Source: CAZTTG01 sp964615935 (GTDB lineage Bacteria; Planctomycetota; UBA1135; GCA-002686595). Taken from it: a stretch of DNA of 36,805 nt. Shown piece after piece: positions 15,313 through 23,635 of the stretch; within the stretch, counting starts at the first letter, position 1, and every line of letters starts with the position of its first letter. Position numbers and translations under genes: made by a program. The notes under the pieces were generated by a model. The model ran no database searches and was not told where the DNA came from. It saw only the letters and a program-made list of their open reading frames with translations. The stretch spans positions 1 to 36,805 of the forward strand of contig CAZTTG010000062.1 in the NCBI GenBank assembly GCA_964615935.1, read 5' to 3'.

Positions 15313-17209
15313 CTAGGAAGCTCCTACCTTCTGCTGCCACTCCTCGAGGGTCATGAGTATATCCCGGCGCTGTCCCCCCAAGTACGGCCCGATCAGCCCG
15401 GCCTCCTGGAGCTGGTCCAGGACCAGGGTGGCCTGCTTGAAGTCGAGGTCGAACTCCCGCTGCAGGAGGGAGACCGCGACGCGCCCCCGCTCGAGGATGA
15501 GGGTGCCGGCCCGCTCGATGAGGTCCTCCTCCACGGCGCCGGCCGCAGCCGGCTCGGCCGGCGGCTCCGGCTCGGGCGGCGGGGGGGCCGGCTCGGCCGC
15601 CGCCGCGGGCTGGATCACGACCTCGTCCTCGGGCTCCTCCTCGTATTCCTCCTCCTCGTATTCCTCCTCGGCGTCCTCCTCCTCGGCGTCCTCCTCCTCG
15701 GCGTCCTCCTCCTCGGCGTCCTCCTCCTCGGNNNNNNNNNNNNNNNNNNNNNNNNNNNNNNNNNNNNNNNNNNNNNNNNNNNNNNNNNNNNNNNNNNNNN
15801 NNNNNNNNNNNNNNNNNNNNNNNNNNNNNNNCGTCCTCCTCCTCGTACTCCTCCTCGGGGCCCTCCTCCTCCTCGGGCTCCTCCTCGGGGCCCTCCTCCT
15901 CCTCGGGCTCCTCCTCGTACTCCTCCTCCTCCTCGGCGTACTCCTCCTCGTATTCCCCCTCGGGCTCCTCCTCCTCGTACTCCTCCTCGGGGCCCTCCCC
16001 CTCCTCCTCGTAGACGACCTCCTCGTGATCGTCGGCCTCAGGCTCGGCGGGCGGCTCCGTGCTCGCCTCGGCGGCGGCCTCTCCCGAGACGAACAACTCC
16101 TCCTGCTCCCAGCGAGGAGAGGGGACCTGGCCGGGGTCCGGGGCGGGCCGCACGCTCGGATCCGCGAGCGGGGCCACGGCGGCCGCGGGCGGAACGGTCC
16201 CGTGGGCCCCCGCCTCGGTCACCGGGGGCTCGGCGACGGCCTCGCTGCCGGAGGCGGCGGCCGTGGAGGCCGGGTCTGCTTGCGGGCCCTCGTCCTGGGG
16301 GCTCGCGACTGCCGACCGGGCCTCCGGATCGATCTCGGGCTGGGGCGCAGCCAGATGTCCACCAGGGGACTCTCCGACCGGATGAGCTTCATCGGAAGCC
16401 CAGCCGGGAACGGCTGCATCCGCAGCGTCACTCGCGTATCGGGTCGGGTCATCGGGGTCCGTGAGCGGACGGGCTCCATCGGGGATCCGGCCTTCCAGCC
16501 GGACGTCGGGGGGATAGAGGGGGGAGAGCTCCGGCTCGGCCTCGGCTTGGGCGGGCGTCGGGTCGGACTCCTCCCTCTCCTTCTTCTCCTTCGCTGGCTT
16601 CTTTCGGGCCCGCATCCCGCCCACGCGGGGCTCGGGCTCGGAGGGGAGCAGGGCGGCCGCCTCGGCGGCGGAGACCCCCTCGATCTCCCCTAGGGACGGG
16701 TCCGCCCCCAGGGGACCGGCGGGTTCCGTTTTCCGTAAAAAAGAGGGGTGGTAGCGGAGCCAGGCGTACCAGAACGAGGCGAACAGGCAGACGAGCCCCA
16801 GGAGCACCCCCAGGAAGGGCCCCAGGAAGGGCCAGGTCGAGCGCGCCAGCGCCTCGCCGGTGAGGCCCCCGACCGCGCCGCCCGCCTCCGGCCTCAGCGC
16901 TCCCATCAGGATCCCGAGCCCCACGGCCCCGCCGCAGATGCCGAGCAGGTTCCGCAGGGTGCTCCCGCGGGGGCCGTTCAGGAAGAGGTGGCCGCCGAAG
17001 ACGACCAGGCCCGCGCACAGGACCAGGCCCGGGTAGGGGCCGAGGAGGCCGACGAAGCGCATCGCGGCGCTGTCGAGGCCCTGGGCGGGGCCCCCGAGGG
17101 GGCGCAGCAGGGACATGAAGGTGGTGACCCCCAGGAAGCCCGCTATCCCCATCACGACCACTCCCAGGATGTCGTGCCGCGAGAAGCCCTGATCCCGGTG
17201 CTCACTCAT
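15313..17209 (-). CDS. FtsK-like membrane protein lacking a visible motor, split by assembly gap
   Basis: The N-terminal side (459 codons before the gap) has four transmembrane helices (about 13-35, 54-77, 85-105, 125-151) like the FtsK 4TM domain. A charged linker follows, ending in long Glu/Tyr-rich runs. The C-terminal side (about 138 codons) has AEEED repeats, a Pro/Ala linker and a winged-helix FtsK-gamma-like domain (VSLLQREFDLDFKQA, LDQLQEAGLIGP), ending MTLEEWQQKVGAS. This closely parallels the end of the neighbouring FtsK (LLTLEDWEEM). No Walker A or RecA-like motor is visible. The two halves join in frame only if the gap length is a multiple of three. It overlaps ftsK by 8 nt. Function is unknown; a membrane-tethered DNA or FtsK partner is inferred. 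Confidence 0.75.
15637..15731 (-). repeat. 15-bp coding microsatellite (AEEED units)
   Basis: Beside the gap, the plus-strand unit GCGTCCTCCTCCTCG recurs at least four times, encoding Ala-Glu-Glu-Glu-Asp. It then grades into Glu/Tyr-rich codons of the same kind. The sequence on the other side of the gap (from 15832) is the same type. Confidence 0.85.
15732..15831. other. Assembly gap (100 N)
   Basis: Exactly 100 Ns are present, a usual placeholder for a gap of unknown size, inside the acidic repeat of the FtsK-like gene. The last coding base before it on the minus strand is g and the first after it are cc, which would complete the Ala codon of an AEEED unit. Confidence 0.98.
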
Positions 17210-19697
17210 CGCCCACCCCCTGCTCCATCGGAGCCCCGTCCATCTCTTCCCAATCCTCGAGCGTCAAGAGTACCTCGCGCGCCTTGCTCCCCTTGTGAGC
17301 CCCCACTATGCCGGCCTCGGTCATCATGTCCAGGAGGCGCGACGCCCGAGTGTAGCCCACCCCCAGGGCCCGCTGCAGGAGGCTGGCCGAGCCCCGTTTG
17401 GACTTCAAGATGACCCGCACCGCCTCGTCCCAGGCGGGGTCCTGGCGGGCGGCCTCCAGGCCCGAGCCCTCGGTGCGCGCCCCGGTGGCCACCTGCACCA
17501 TCTCCTGGCTGAAGCTGGGGACCGACTCCTGGCAGACGAAATCGATGACGGCCTGCAGCTCGGCGTCCTCCACCAGGGCCCCCTGCACGCGCAGGATGCG
17601 GGAGGACTGGGGCGGGCTGTAGAGCATGTCGCCGCCGCCCAGGAGCTTGTCCGCCCCCATCACGTCGAGGATCACCCGGCTGTCCACCTTGCTGGCCACC
17701 TGGAAGGCGATGCGGGTGGGCAGGTTGCCCTTGATCACCCCGGTGATCACGTCGGTCGAGGGGCGCTGGGTGGCCAGGATGACGTGGATCCCCACCGCGC
17801 GGGACTTCTGCGCCAGGCGCGTGACCGCGTGCTCGGCCTCCTTCTTGGCGAGCATCATCAGGTCGGCCAGCTCGTCGATCACGATGAGCACGTAGGGCAC
17901 GTGGCGGGGGGTGCGCTCCTCGTTGAAGTCGTCCCCCAGGCGCTCGCGCAGCTCGTCCTCCGAGAGGGCGTTGTAGGCCTTGATGTTGCGCACCCCGACG
18001 CCCTTGAAGAGCTCGTAGCGGCCCTCCATCTTCTCCACCGCCCACATCAGCACGTTGGTGGCCTCGTGCATGTTGGTGACCACCGGCAGCATCAGGTGCG
18101 GGATCTTGGCGAAGGCCTGCAGCTCGACCATCTTGGGGTCGATCAGGATCATCTGCACGTCGTGGGGCGAGCGGGTCAGCAGCATGCTGGCCAGGATGGA
18201 GTTGACGCACACCGACTTGCCCGAGCCGGTGGTCCCGGCGATCAGCAGGTGCGGCATGCGGGTCAGGTCCTCCACGATCGCGCGGCCCTCGGCGTCCACC
18301 CCCAGGAAGATCGGCAGGGCGGCGAACTTCTTGTCGTAGGCCTTCTTGGAGACCAGCTCGGAGAGCCGCACCAGGCGCCGCTTGTCGTTGGGCACCTCGA
18401 TGCCGATGGTGGACTTGCCGGGGATGGGGGCGATGACCCGGACGCTCTGGGCGCGCAGCGCGGCGGCGATCTCCTGGCTGAGCTGCGTGACCTTGTTCAT
18501 GCGCGTGCCCTGGGCCACCTCGAGCTCGTAGAGCGTCACCGTGGGCCCCACCTGGGCGCCGACCACCTGGGCCTCCACGCGGAAGCTGGCCAGGGATCCC
18601 TCCAGCTTGTGGGCGGCCGCCTCGATGCTCGTCTCCTCGGCCTCCAGCGCGCGGTCGGGGGCCAGCAGGAGGTCGGGCGAGGGCAGCTTCCACTCGCCCG
18701 CGGGAGGCGTGACCGGCTCGAAGGGGAGGGACTGGGCGAGGGGCTTGACCAGCGAGCCCCGGGGGGCCTTGCGGCGGGGGGCGGGCTTCACCTCGGCCTC
18801 GGCCAGGTCCTCGTCGTCGCCGTCGTCGTCTTCCTCCTCCTCCTCATCCTCGTATTCGTACTCCCATTCGTCCTCGTCCTCGGCGTCCTCCTCCTCGTCT
18901 TCGGCCTCGGCCTCCTCCTCGGCCCGGGGAGCGGCCCGTCGGCTGGTCCTGGGGGCGGGCTCCTCGCTCAGGCCCTCCCCGCGGACGAAATCCCACAGCC
19001 CCCGGAGCAGATCCAGAATCCACCGCCCCACCGCCCGCCCGAGGCGCTGGCCGTGCACCTCGCGGGCCTCCTGCCCCCACTCGCGCAGGGCCCTCACGGC
19101 CGGGTAGAAGGCCGTCTCGGTGGCCACCATGAAGGAGACCACCGCCAGGCTGCCCATGAGCAGCCACAGCCCGAAGACCCCCACCTTGACCTGGAGCTTG
19201 GGCACCGCTTCGGTGGCCAAGAAGCCGCCGGGGCCATAGGGAAGCTGCGGCGAGTTGACGTCGGTCTCGATCCCCAGCTCAAGCAGGAAGGAGATCGAGA
19301 TCGCGAAGCAGACGGCCCCCAGGAGCCGAACGCTGGCCCAGTGCACCCGCTTGCGGGCCACCAGGATCCCGCCCCAGCAGACTCCCAGGAGCGCCATGAG
19401 GTACCCCGCCAGGCCGAAGACGCTGAAGCTCCAGTCGGCGAAGTAGAAGCCGAGCTGGCCGCCCCAGTTGTGTCCCTCAGCTCCCCGGGCATCGATCGGG
19501 GCGTGGAAGCTGGCCATCGAGACGGCCAGCCACAGGGCGAGGGCGATCAGGGCGATGCCCTTGATCTCCTGCCAGCGGTCGTCCTGCGCCTCGCCCGAGG
19601 AGCTGCCTAGAAAGACCCCCCCCAGGAGCCGCGCGAAGCGTCCCGTGATCCCGCCCTGCGGGCTCTTTCCCCTCTTCTTCTTGCGAGCTCGACCCAT
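17202..19697 (-). CDS. ftsK: DNA translocase FtsK
   Basis: The 831-aa septal DNA pump coordinates chromosome segregation with division. Order: basic N terminus (GRARKKKRGK), 4TM membrane domain (about 50-215), a strongly acidic linker (about 256-300, runs of Glu/Asp/Tyr), then the alpha/beta motor with Walker A GTTGSGKS (about 486-493) and Walker B VLIVIDELADL (about 602). The C-terminal gamma winged helix (about 752-820, SASLLQRALGVGYTRASRLLD) in other species recognises KOPS and activates XerD. All motor motifs are intact. The ATG at 19697 was chosen over upstream codons because GRARKKKR is a normal FtsK start. It lies 46 nt after coaB and overlaps the motorless paralogue by 8 nt. Confidence 0.95.
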   Translation of the reverse strand: MGRARKKKRGKSPQGGITGRFARLLGGVFLGSSSGEAQDDRWQEIKGIALIALALWLAVSMASFHAPIDARGAEGHNWGGQLGFYFADWSFSVFGLAGYLMALLGVCWGGILVARKRVHWASVRLLGAVCFAISISFLLELGIETDVNSPQLPYGPGGFLATEAVPKLQVKVGVFGLWLLMGSLAVVSFMVATETAFYPAVRALREWGQEAREVHGQRLGRAVGRWILDLLRGLWDFVRGEGLSEEPAPRTSRRAAPRAEEEAEAEDEEEDAEDEDEWEYEYEDEEEEEDDDGDDEDLAEAEVKPAPRRKAPRGSLVKPLAQSLPFEPVTPPAGEWKLPSPDLLLAPDRALEAEETSIEAAAHKLEGSLASFRVEAQVVGAQVGPTVTLYELEVAQGTRMNKVTQLSQEIAAALRAQSVRVIAPIPGKSTIGIEVPNDKRRLVRLSELVSKKAYDKKFAALPIFLGVDAEGRAIVEDLTRMPHLLIAGTTGSGKSVCVNSILASMLLTRSPHDVQMILIDPKMVELQAFAKIPHLMLPVVTNMHEATNVLMWAVEKMEGRYELFKGVGVRNIKAYNALSEDELRERLGDDFNEERTPRHVPYVLIVIDELADLMMLAKKEAEHAVTRLAQKSRAVGIHVILATQRPSTDVITGVIKGNLPTRIAFQVASKVDSRVILDVMGADKLLGGGDMLYSPPQSSRILRVQGALVEDAELQAVIDFVCQESVPSFSQEMVQVATGARTEGSGLEAARQDPAWDEAVRVILKSKRGSASLLQRALGVGYTRASRLLDMMTEAGIVGAHKGSKAREVLLTLEDWEEMDGAPMEQGVGDE

Positions 19698-19743
19698 CGG
19701 TCCGCCGCGAATGCGCCCGACGCGGGCGCTGCTTCCCCGACAT

Positions 19744-20394
19744 TCAGGACAGCAGGTCGACGAGGACCCGGGCCACCGCCGCCTTGGAGCGGCCGGCGAG
19801 GCGCCGGGTGGTCCCATCACTGCCCAGGATGGTGACCGAGGTCCGCCGGGCGTTCAGCGCCGACGCGTCGTTGAGCACGATGTAGTCGGCGTTCTTGCGC
19901 CTCAGCTTCGCCGCGGCCCGGCGCTCGCCCGCACCCGTCTCCAGGGCGAACCCCACGACGAGTCGGCGGCCCTTGTTCCGCGCCAACGTCGCCAGGATAT
20001 CGGGGTTTCTAGCCAACTCCAAGCGGGCGCTCTCCGCTCCCGAGTCCTTGGCCCGCCACTTGCCCGCCAGACGGCGCCGGGGCCGCCAGTCGGCGACCGC
20101 GGCCGCCATGAAGAGGGCCTCGGCCCCCTGGAAGGCCCGGCGGGTGGCGGCCAGCATCTCCCGCGCGCTCACCACGTCGATCCGCTGCGCGCCGGCGGGC
20201 GTGGGAAGGGCCACCGGCCCCGCCACCAGGGTGACCGCGAAACCCCTGGCCGCTGCGGCGGCGGCGATCTCGAAGCCCATCCGGCCGCTCGACTCGTTCG
20301 AGAGGTAGCGCACCGGGTCGACGTGCTCCCGCGTGGGGCCGGCGGTGACCACCACGCGCCTCTTCCGGCGGGCGCTGGCGCGGGTCGGGCTCAT
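19744..20394 (-). CDS. coaB: Phosphopantothenate-cysteine ligase (stand-alone CoaB)
   Basis: The 216-aa protein joins 4'-phosphopantothenate to cysteine, the second step of CoA synthesis. Family motifs are TAGPTREHVDPVRYLSNESS and GRMG near the N terminus, AAAVADWRP in the centre, then KWRAKDSG and VGFALET, and VLND near the C terminus. In most bacteria this activity is fused C-terminally to CoaC (Dfp); here it is a separate gene whose ATG overlaps the coaC stop (ATGA). Nucleotide preference (CTP or ATP) cannot be decided. A basic N-terminal leader (ASARRKRR) precedes the core. Confidence 0.92.
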   Translation of the reverse strand: MSPTRASARRKRRVVVTAGPTREHVDPVRYLSNESSGRMGFEIAAAAAARGFAVTLVAGPVALPTPAGAQRIDVVSAREMLAATRRAFQGAEALFMAAAVADWRPRRRLAGKWRAKDSGAESARLELARNPDILATLARNKGRRLVVGFALETGAGERRAAAKLRRKNADYIVLNDASALNARRTSVTILGSDGTTRRLAGRSKAAVARVLVDLLS

Positions 20395-20933
20395 CCCGGA
20401 AGGAGCGCCTCGACGGCGGACGCGATCTCTGCCGGCTCGACCAGCCGCCCCTTGCCCTCCATCCCGCAGGCCAGGTGCCCCTCGATGGGCTCGAGGACCG
20501 ACCAGCCCTCCTCCCGCAGGGTTCCCAGGTGTCGCTGGACGCTCTTCCGGGCCAGCATGTCGGGGTTCATCGCCGGCGCGATGAGGCAGGGCGTCCCCGC
20601 GGGGAGCGCCAGGGCGGTGGTGGTCAGGAGGTCGTCGGCCAGCCCCAGGGCCAGCCGGGCCACGAGGTTGGCGGTGGCCGGGGCGACCACCAGGAGCTCG
20701 GCCCAGCGGGAGAGCTCGATGTGATCCATGGCCGATCGGCGGTCCGCGCCGAACTCGTCCACGCAGGCCGGCTCGCCGCAGACGGCCTCGAAGAGCTGGG
20801 GGCTCACCAGCTTCGCCGCGCGCGGGCTCAGGACGGCGCGCACGGAGTGCTCGGACTGGGCCAGCCGGCTGGCCAGCTCGCAGGCCTTGTAGAGGGCCAC
20901 CGAGGCCCCCGCGCCCAGGACGATCCGGCTCAT
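20391..20933 (-). CDS. coaC: Phosphopantothenoylcysteine decarboxylase (stand-alone CoaC)
   Basis: The 180-aa flavoprotein decarboxylates phosphopantothenoylcysteine to phosphopantetheine, the step after CoaB. All HFCD-family catalytic elements are present: H71 (MDHIELSRW), VVAPATANLVARLALGLADD for FMN binding, N123 in APAMNPDM and C156 in HLACGMEGKGR. The length equals a lone CoaC domain. It overlaps both neighbours by 4 nt: its start with the gmk stop and its stop with the coaB start. A non-CoaC flavin decarboxylase is unlikely because coaB follows directly. Confidence 0.93.
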   Translation of the reverse strand: MSRIVLGAGASVALYKACELASRLAQSEHSVRAVLSPRAAKLVSPQLFEAVCGEPACVDEFGADRRSAMDHIELSRWAELLVVAPATANLVARLALGLADDLLTTTALALPAGTPCLIAPAMNPDMLARKSVQRHLGTLREEGWSVLEPIEGHLACGMEGKGRLVEPAEIASAVEALLPG

Positions 20934-21520
20934 CGTCGCTCTCCCTCCCCCGGGACCACGGGCGGATCGAGCCGCGCCAGGGTGCGGATCTCCGCCAGGG
21001 CCTTCTGGAGGTCCTCGTTGAGGACCTCGAAGTCGTACTTCGACCGCTCCTCGTACTCGTCGCGGGCCTTCTTCAGGCGCCGCTCGATCACCTCGGGGGG
21101 ATCGGTCCCGCGGCCCACCAGGCGCCGCTCGAGCTCCTCGAAGCTGGGCGGCGCCACGAAGACGTAGAGGCCCGGGACGCCCAGCCGGCGGAGCTGGTTG
21201 GCCCCCTGCACGTCGATCTCGAGCAGGTAGACCCGCCCCTCGTCCAGGGCCCGCTCCATGGGCTCGCGCAGGGAGCCGTAGAGGTTGCCGTGCACCTCGG
21301 CCCACTCGATGAAGTCGCCCTCGTCCACGTGGGCGCGGAACGCCTCGGTGCTGATGAAGTGGTAGTCCCGGCCGTCGGCCTCGCCCGGGCGCATGGGCCG
21401 GGTGGTGGCCGAGATCGAGAAGACCAGGCGCGGATCCTCCATGAGGAGCTGGCACAGGGTGCTCTTGCCGCAGCCCGAGGGCCCCGAGATCACCAGCATC
21501 TGACCGCCTGCACACGCCAT
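20930..21520 (-). CDS. gmk: Guanylate kinase
   Basis: The 196-aa cytoplasmic enzyme phosphorylates GMP to GDP with ATP. The P-loop GPSGCGKS is at about 13-20. The GMP-binding segment follows (SISATTRPMRPGEADGRDYHF), as do the EWAEVHGNLYG region and the LLEIDVQGANQLR segment. Normal length. It follows yicC by 4 nt and overlaps coaC by 4 nt. The common yicC-gmk-rpoZ-coaBC order is kept, but no rpoZ (RNA polymerase omega) is present between gmk and coaC. Confidence 0.96.
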   Translation of the reverse strand: MACAGGQMLVISGPSGCGKSTLCQLLMEDPRLVFSISATTRPMRPGEADGRDYHFISTEAFRAHVDEGDFIEWAEVHGNLYGSLREPMERALDEGRVYLLEIDVQGANQLRRLGVPGLYVFVAPPSFEELERRLVGRGTDPPEVIERRLKKARDEYEERSKYDFEVLNEDLQKALAEIRTLARLDPPVVPGEGERR

Positions 21521-21524
21521 CGGA

Positions 21525-22415
21525 CTACTCCACGTTCTGCACCTGCTCGCGGAGGCGCTCGATCAGGGTCTTCAGCTCGACGACGTCGTGGGCCACGCGG
21601 GCGTCGTTGCACTTGCTGCCCACGGTGTTGGCCTCGCGAAAGAGCTCCTGGACCAGGAAATCCAGCTTGCGGCCCAGGTCCCCGCCGCGATCGAGGAGCT
21701 TGCCCAGCTGCTCCAGGTGGCTGGCCAGCCGCGACAGCTCCTCCGAGACGTCCATGCGGTCGGCCAGCAGGGCCACCTCGCGGGCCACGTCCGCGGGCGG
21801 CACCGGCTCCCCGGAGCCCAGGAGCTCGCCCACGCGCTTGCGCAGGGTTGCGTGGTGCCGGCGCACCACCCCCGGCATGCGGCGCTCGATCCGGGCCACC
21901 ACCTTGTCGACGGCGGCCGCGTTCCGGCGCAGGTCGCGCTCCAGGGCCTCGCCCTCGGCCGCTCGCATCTCCCGCAGGGCCTCCAGGGCCTGGTCGATGG
22001 AGCGCATCAGGGACCGGCCGCCGAGCTGGAGCTGGCGGTCGTCCACCTCTCCGCCGATGACGCCCGGCAGGGCCACCAGGTGCCCGATCTCGACCTCGCC
22101 CGCGAGGTCGAGCTCCCGGCTGAGCCCCGCCAGCAGATCGCGGTAGCTCAGGGCCAGCTCGCGATTCACCGAGGCGGCCTTGAGGGCGCCGGGCTCGGCG
22201 AAGGCGACGTGGATCGCGATCGAGCCGCGCTTGAGGCGCTTGCGCACCCGCTCCTCGACCGCGTGCTCGAGGGGCGCCAGCTCGGCGGGCAGGCGGACCT
22301 TGACCTGCAGGAAGCGGTGGTTGACCGAGCGGATCTCCACTCGCAACGCGATCCCGCGGGCCGCGTCCCCGGGGTCGCTCGCGGCGGCCCCGAAGCCGGT
22401 CATCGAGCGGATCAT
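21525..22415 (-). CDS. yicC: YicC family endoribonuclease
   Basis: The 296-aa protein has the family start MIRSMTGFGAA and the conserved RVEIRSVNHRFLQVKVRLP segment. A long helical middle follows. The C-terminal DUF1732 part contains EVALLADRMDVSEELSRLASHL, GRKLDFLVQELFREANTVGSK and the ending LKTLIERLREQVQNVE. E. coli YicC has been reported to act in RNA turnover as an endoribonuclease; activity here is inferred. The Cys replacing the more usual Ser/Ala after GSK (SKCND) is a small variation. It lies between secG and gmk, a position common in bacteria. Confidence 0.92.
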   Translation of the reverse strand: MIRSMTGFGAAASDPGDAARGIALRVEIRSVNHRFLQVKVRLPAELAPLEHAVEERVRKRLKRGSIAIHVAFAEPGALKAASVNRELALSYRDLLAGLSRELDLAGEVEIGHLVALPGVIGGEVDDRQLQLGGRSLMRSIDQALEALREMRAAEGEALERDLRRNAAAVDKVVARIERRMPGVVRRHHATLRKRVGELLGSGEPVPPADVAREVALLADRMDVSEELSRLASHLEQLGKLLDRGGDLGRKLDFLVQELFREANTVGSKCNDARVAHDVVELKTLIERLREQVQNVE

Positions 22416-22440
22416 GGGAGCACGCGGGATCCCGCCCGGG

Positions 22441-22743
22441 CTACAGGAGGCTCGGGGGTCCTTCGACGCGCTCGATCGCGGCCCCTGAGGAGACCACCGA
22501 GCGGGAGGTGTTGATCTGGTTGAGGATGTGGATGAGCATCGCGCTCACCAGAAAGACGATCGCGACCCACATCGTGAAGGTCTGGATGCCCTTGGCGCCC
22601 ACCCCAAAGGTCTCCTGGCCGGCCACGCCCAGGGACTGGCCGAATCCGCCGCCCTTGCCCTCCTGCAGGAGGATGACGACGACCAGAATGATCGCCGCCA
22701 GGACGAAGACGATGTAGAGGAAGGTGATGAGAAGGGGAATCAT
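22441..22743 (-). CDS. secG: Protein-export membrane protein SecG
   Basis: The 100-aa auxiliary subunit of the SecYEG translocon has two transmembrane helices (about 5-26 and 57-77). Between them lies the conserved cytoplasmic loop VILLQEGKGGGFGQSLG, and the Gly/Ala-rich sequence continues VAGQETFGVGAKG. The C-terminal tail is short and variable. It follows tpiA by 4 nt, a widespread tpiA-secG arrangement, and precedes yicC by 25 nt. Confidence 0.94.
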   Translation of the reverse strand: MIPLLITFLYIVFVLAAIILVVVILLQEGKGGGFGQSLGVAGQETFGVGAKGIQTFTMWVAIVFLVSAMLIHILNQINTSRSVVSSGAAIERVEGPPSLL

Positions 22744-22747
22744 GGCG

Positions 22748-23494
22748 CTACCTGTGCTGGATGATGGCGCGGAAGGAGTCGGCCTTCAAGGAGGCGCCGC
22801 CGACGAGGGCCCCGTCCACGCTGGGCACGGCCATCAGCTCCGAGACGTTCTGGGGGCCCACGCTGCCGCCGTAGAGGATCCTCAGCTCCTCTCCCAGGGC
22901 CTCATCATACATCCCCGAGAGCACTCCCCGCAGGTAAACGTGGACGGCCCCGGCCTGCTCGGGCGTGGCCACGTGGCCGGTGCCGATGGCCCACACGGGC
23001 TCGTAGGCGATGGTGACGCTCCGGACGGCGTCGGCCCCGACCCCCTCCAGCCCCGCCTGGAGCTGGCGCAGCACCACCTCCTCGGTGCGCCCCGCCTGGC
23101 GCTCCTCGATGGTCTCGCCCACGCACAGGACCACCTCCAGCCCCTCGGCCAGGCCGCGCTGGAGCTTGCGGCTCACGAGCTCGTCCGCCTCGCCGAAGAC
23201 GTGGCGGCGCTCGGAGTGGCCCACCAGGGTCAGCTCGGCTCCCACGTCCCGCAGCATGGCCGCGCTGACCTCCCCGGTGAAGGCCCCCGACTCCTCGTCG
23301 CACACGTTCTGGGCCCCGACCCGGATGGCCGAGCCGGCCAGGGCGCGCGCCACCTCGTCGAGATAGACGAAGGGCGGGAAGACCGCCACGTCGCGCCCCT
23401 CGGGCAGGGAATCGGCCAGGGAGCGCGCCAGGTCCAGGGACGCGCGCCGGTCCAGGTTCATCTTCCAGTTGCCGGCCAGGAAGGGTCGTCGCAC
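22748..23494 (-). CDS. tpiA: Triosephosphate isomerase
   Basis: The 248-aa TIM-barrel enzyme interconverts dihydroxyacetone phosphate and glyceraldehyde-3-phosphate. Catalytic residues are K11 (NWKMN), H93 (GHSERR) and E165 (AYEPVWAIGTG), with the phosphate-binding ILYGGSV present. Translation probably starts at the GTG at 23494, preceded by AGGAG at a spacing of 8. The frame is open to 23665, but that part is noncoding leader. It is the first gene of the large minus-strand block and has a good promoter about 140-170 nt upstream. Confidence 0.96.
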   Translation of the reverse strand: MRRPFLAGNWKMNLDRRASLDLARSLADSLPEGRDVAVFPPFVYLDEVARALAGSAIRVGAQNVCDEESGAFTGEVSAAMLRDVGAELTLVGHSERRHVFGEADELVSRKLQRGLAEGLEVVLCVGETIEERQAGRTEEVVLRQLQAGLEGVGADAVRSVTIAYEPVWAIGTGHVATPEQAGAVHVYLRGVLSGMYDEALGEELRILYGGSVGPQNVSELMAVPSVDGALVGGASLKADSFRAIIQHR

Positions 23495-23520
23495 TTCGGG
23501 CACTCCTAGGGGGTGGCAGA

Positions 23521-23569
23521 CCGCGGGTCGGGATCCCGCGGAGAGTCGATCGCGGCCCCCAGGGGCCGC
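23521..23569 (-). promoter_or_regulatory. Two stable hairpins in the tpiA leader
   Basis: CCGCGGG and CCCGCGG (23521-23541, 7 bp, 7-nt loop) and GCGGCCC with GGGCCGC (23552-23569, 4-nt loop) lie between the predicted start of transcription and the tpiA ribosome-binding site. They may affect translation or transcript stability. No known riboswitch consensus is recognised. Confidence 0.4.
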
Positions 23570-23583
23570 TCGGTGGGTCCCCC

Positions 23584-23618
23584 GGGGTGTCGGGGGGGTG
23601 TCGGGGGCTCGGGACGGG
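23584..23618 (+). other. G-quadruplex-type motif
   Basis: Runs of 4, 7, 5, 3 and 3 guanines on the plus strand are separated by TGTC, TGTC, CTC and AC. They lie immediately downstream of the tpiA promoter on its template strand. The TGTC-separated runs also form a short direct repeat. Confidence 0.55.
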
Positions 23619-23635
23619 CCGAGTCGAAGCGCGTG

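Noticed and set aside
18780..18930. Acidic Glu/Asp/Tyr run in FtsK as a possible assembly error
   Set aside because: It is in frame, lies in the normally variable FtsK linker, and is compositionally matched by the linker of the adjacent paralogue.
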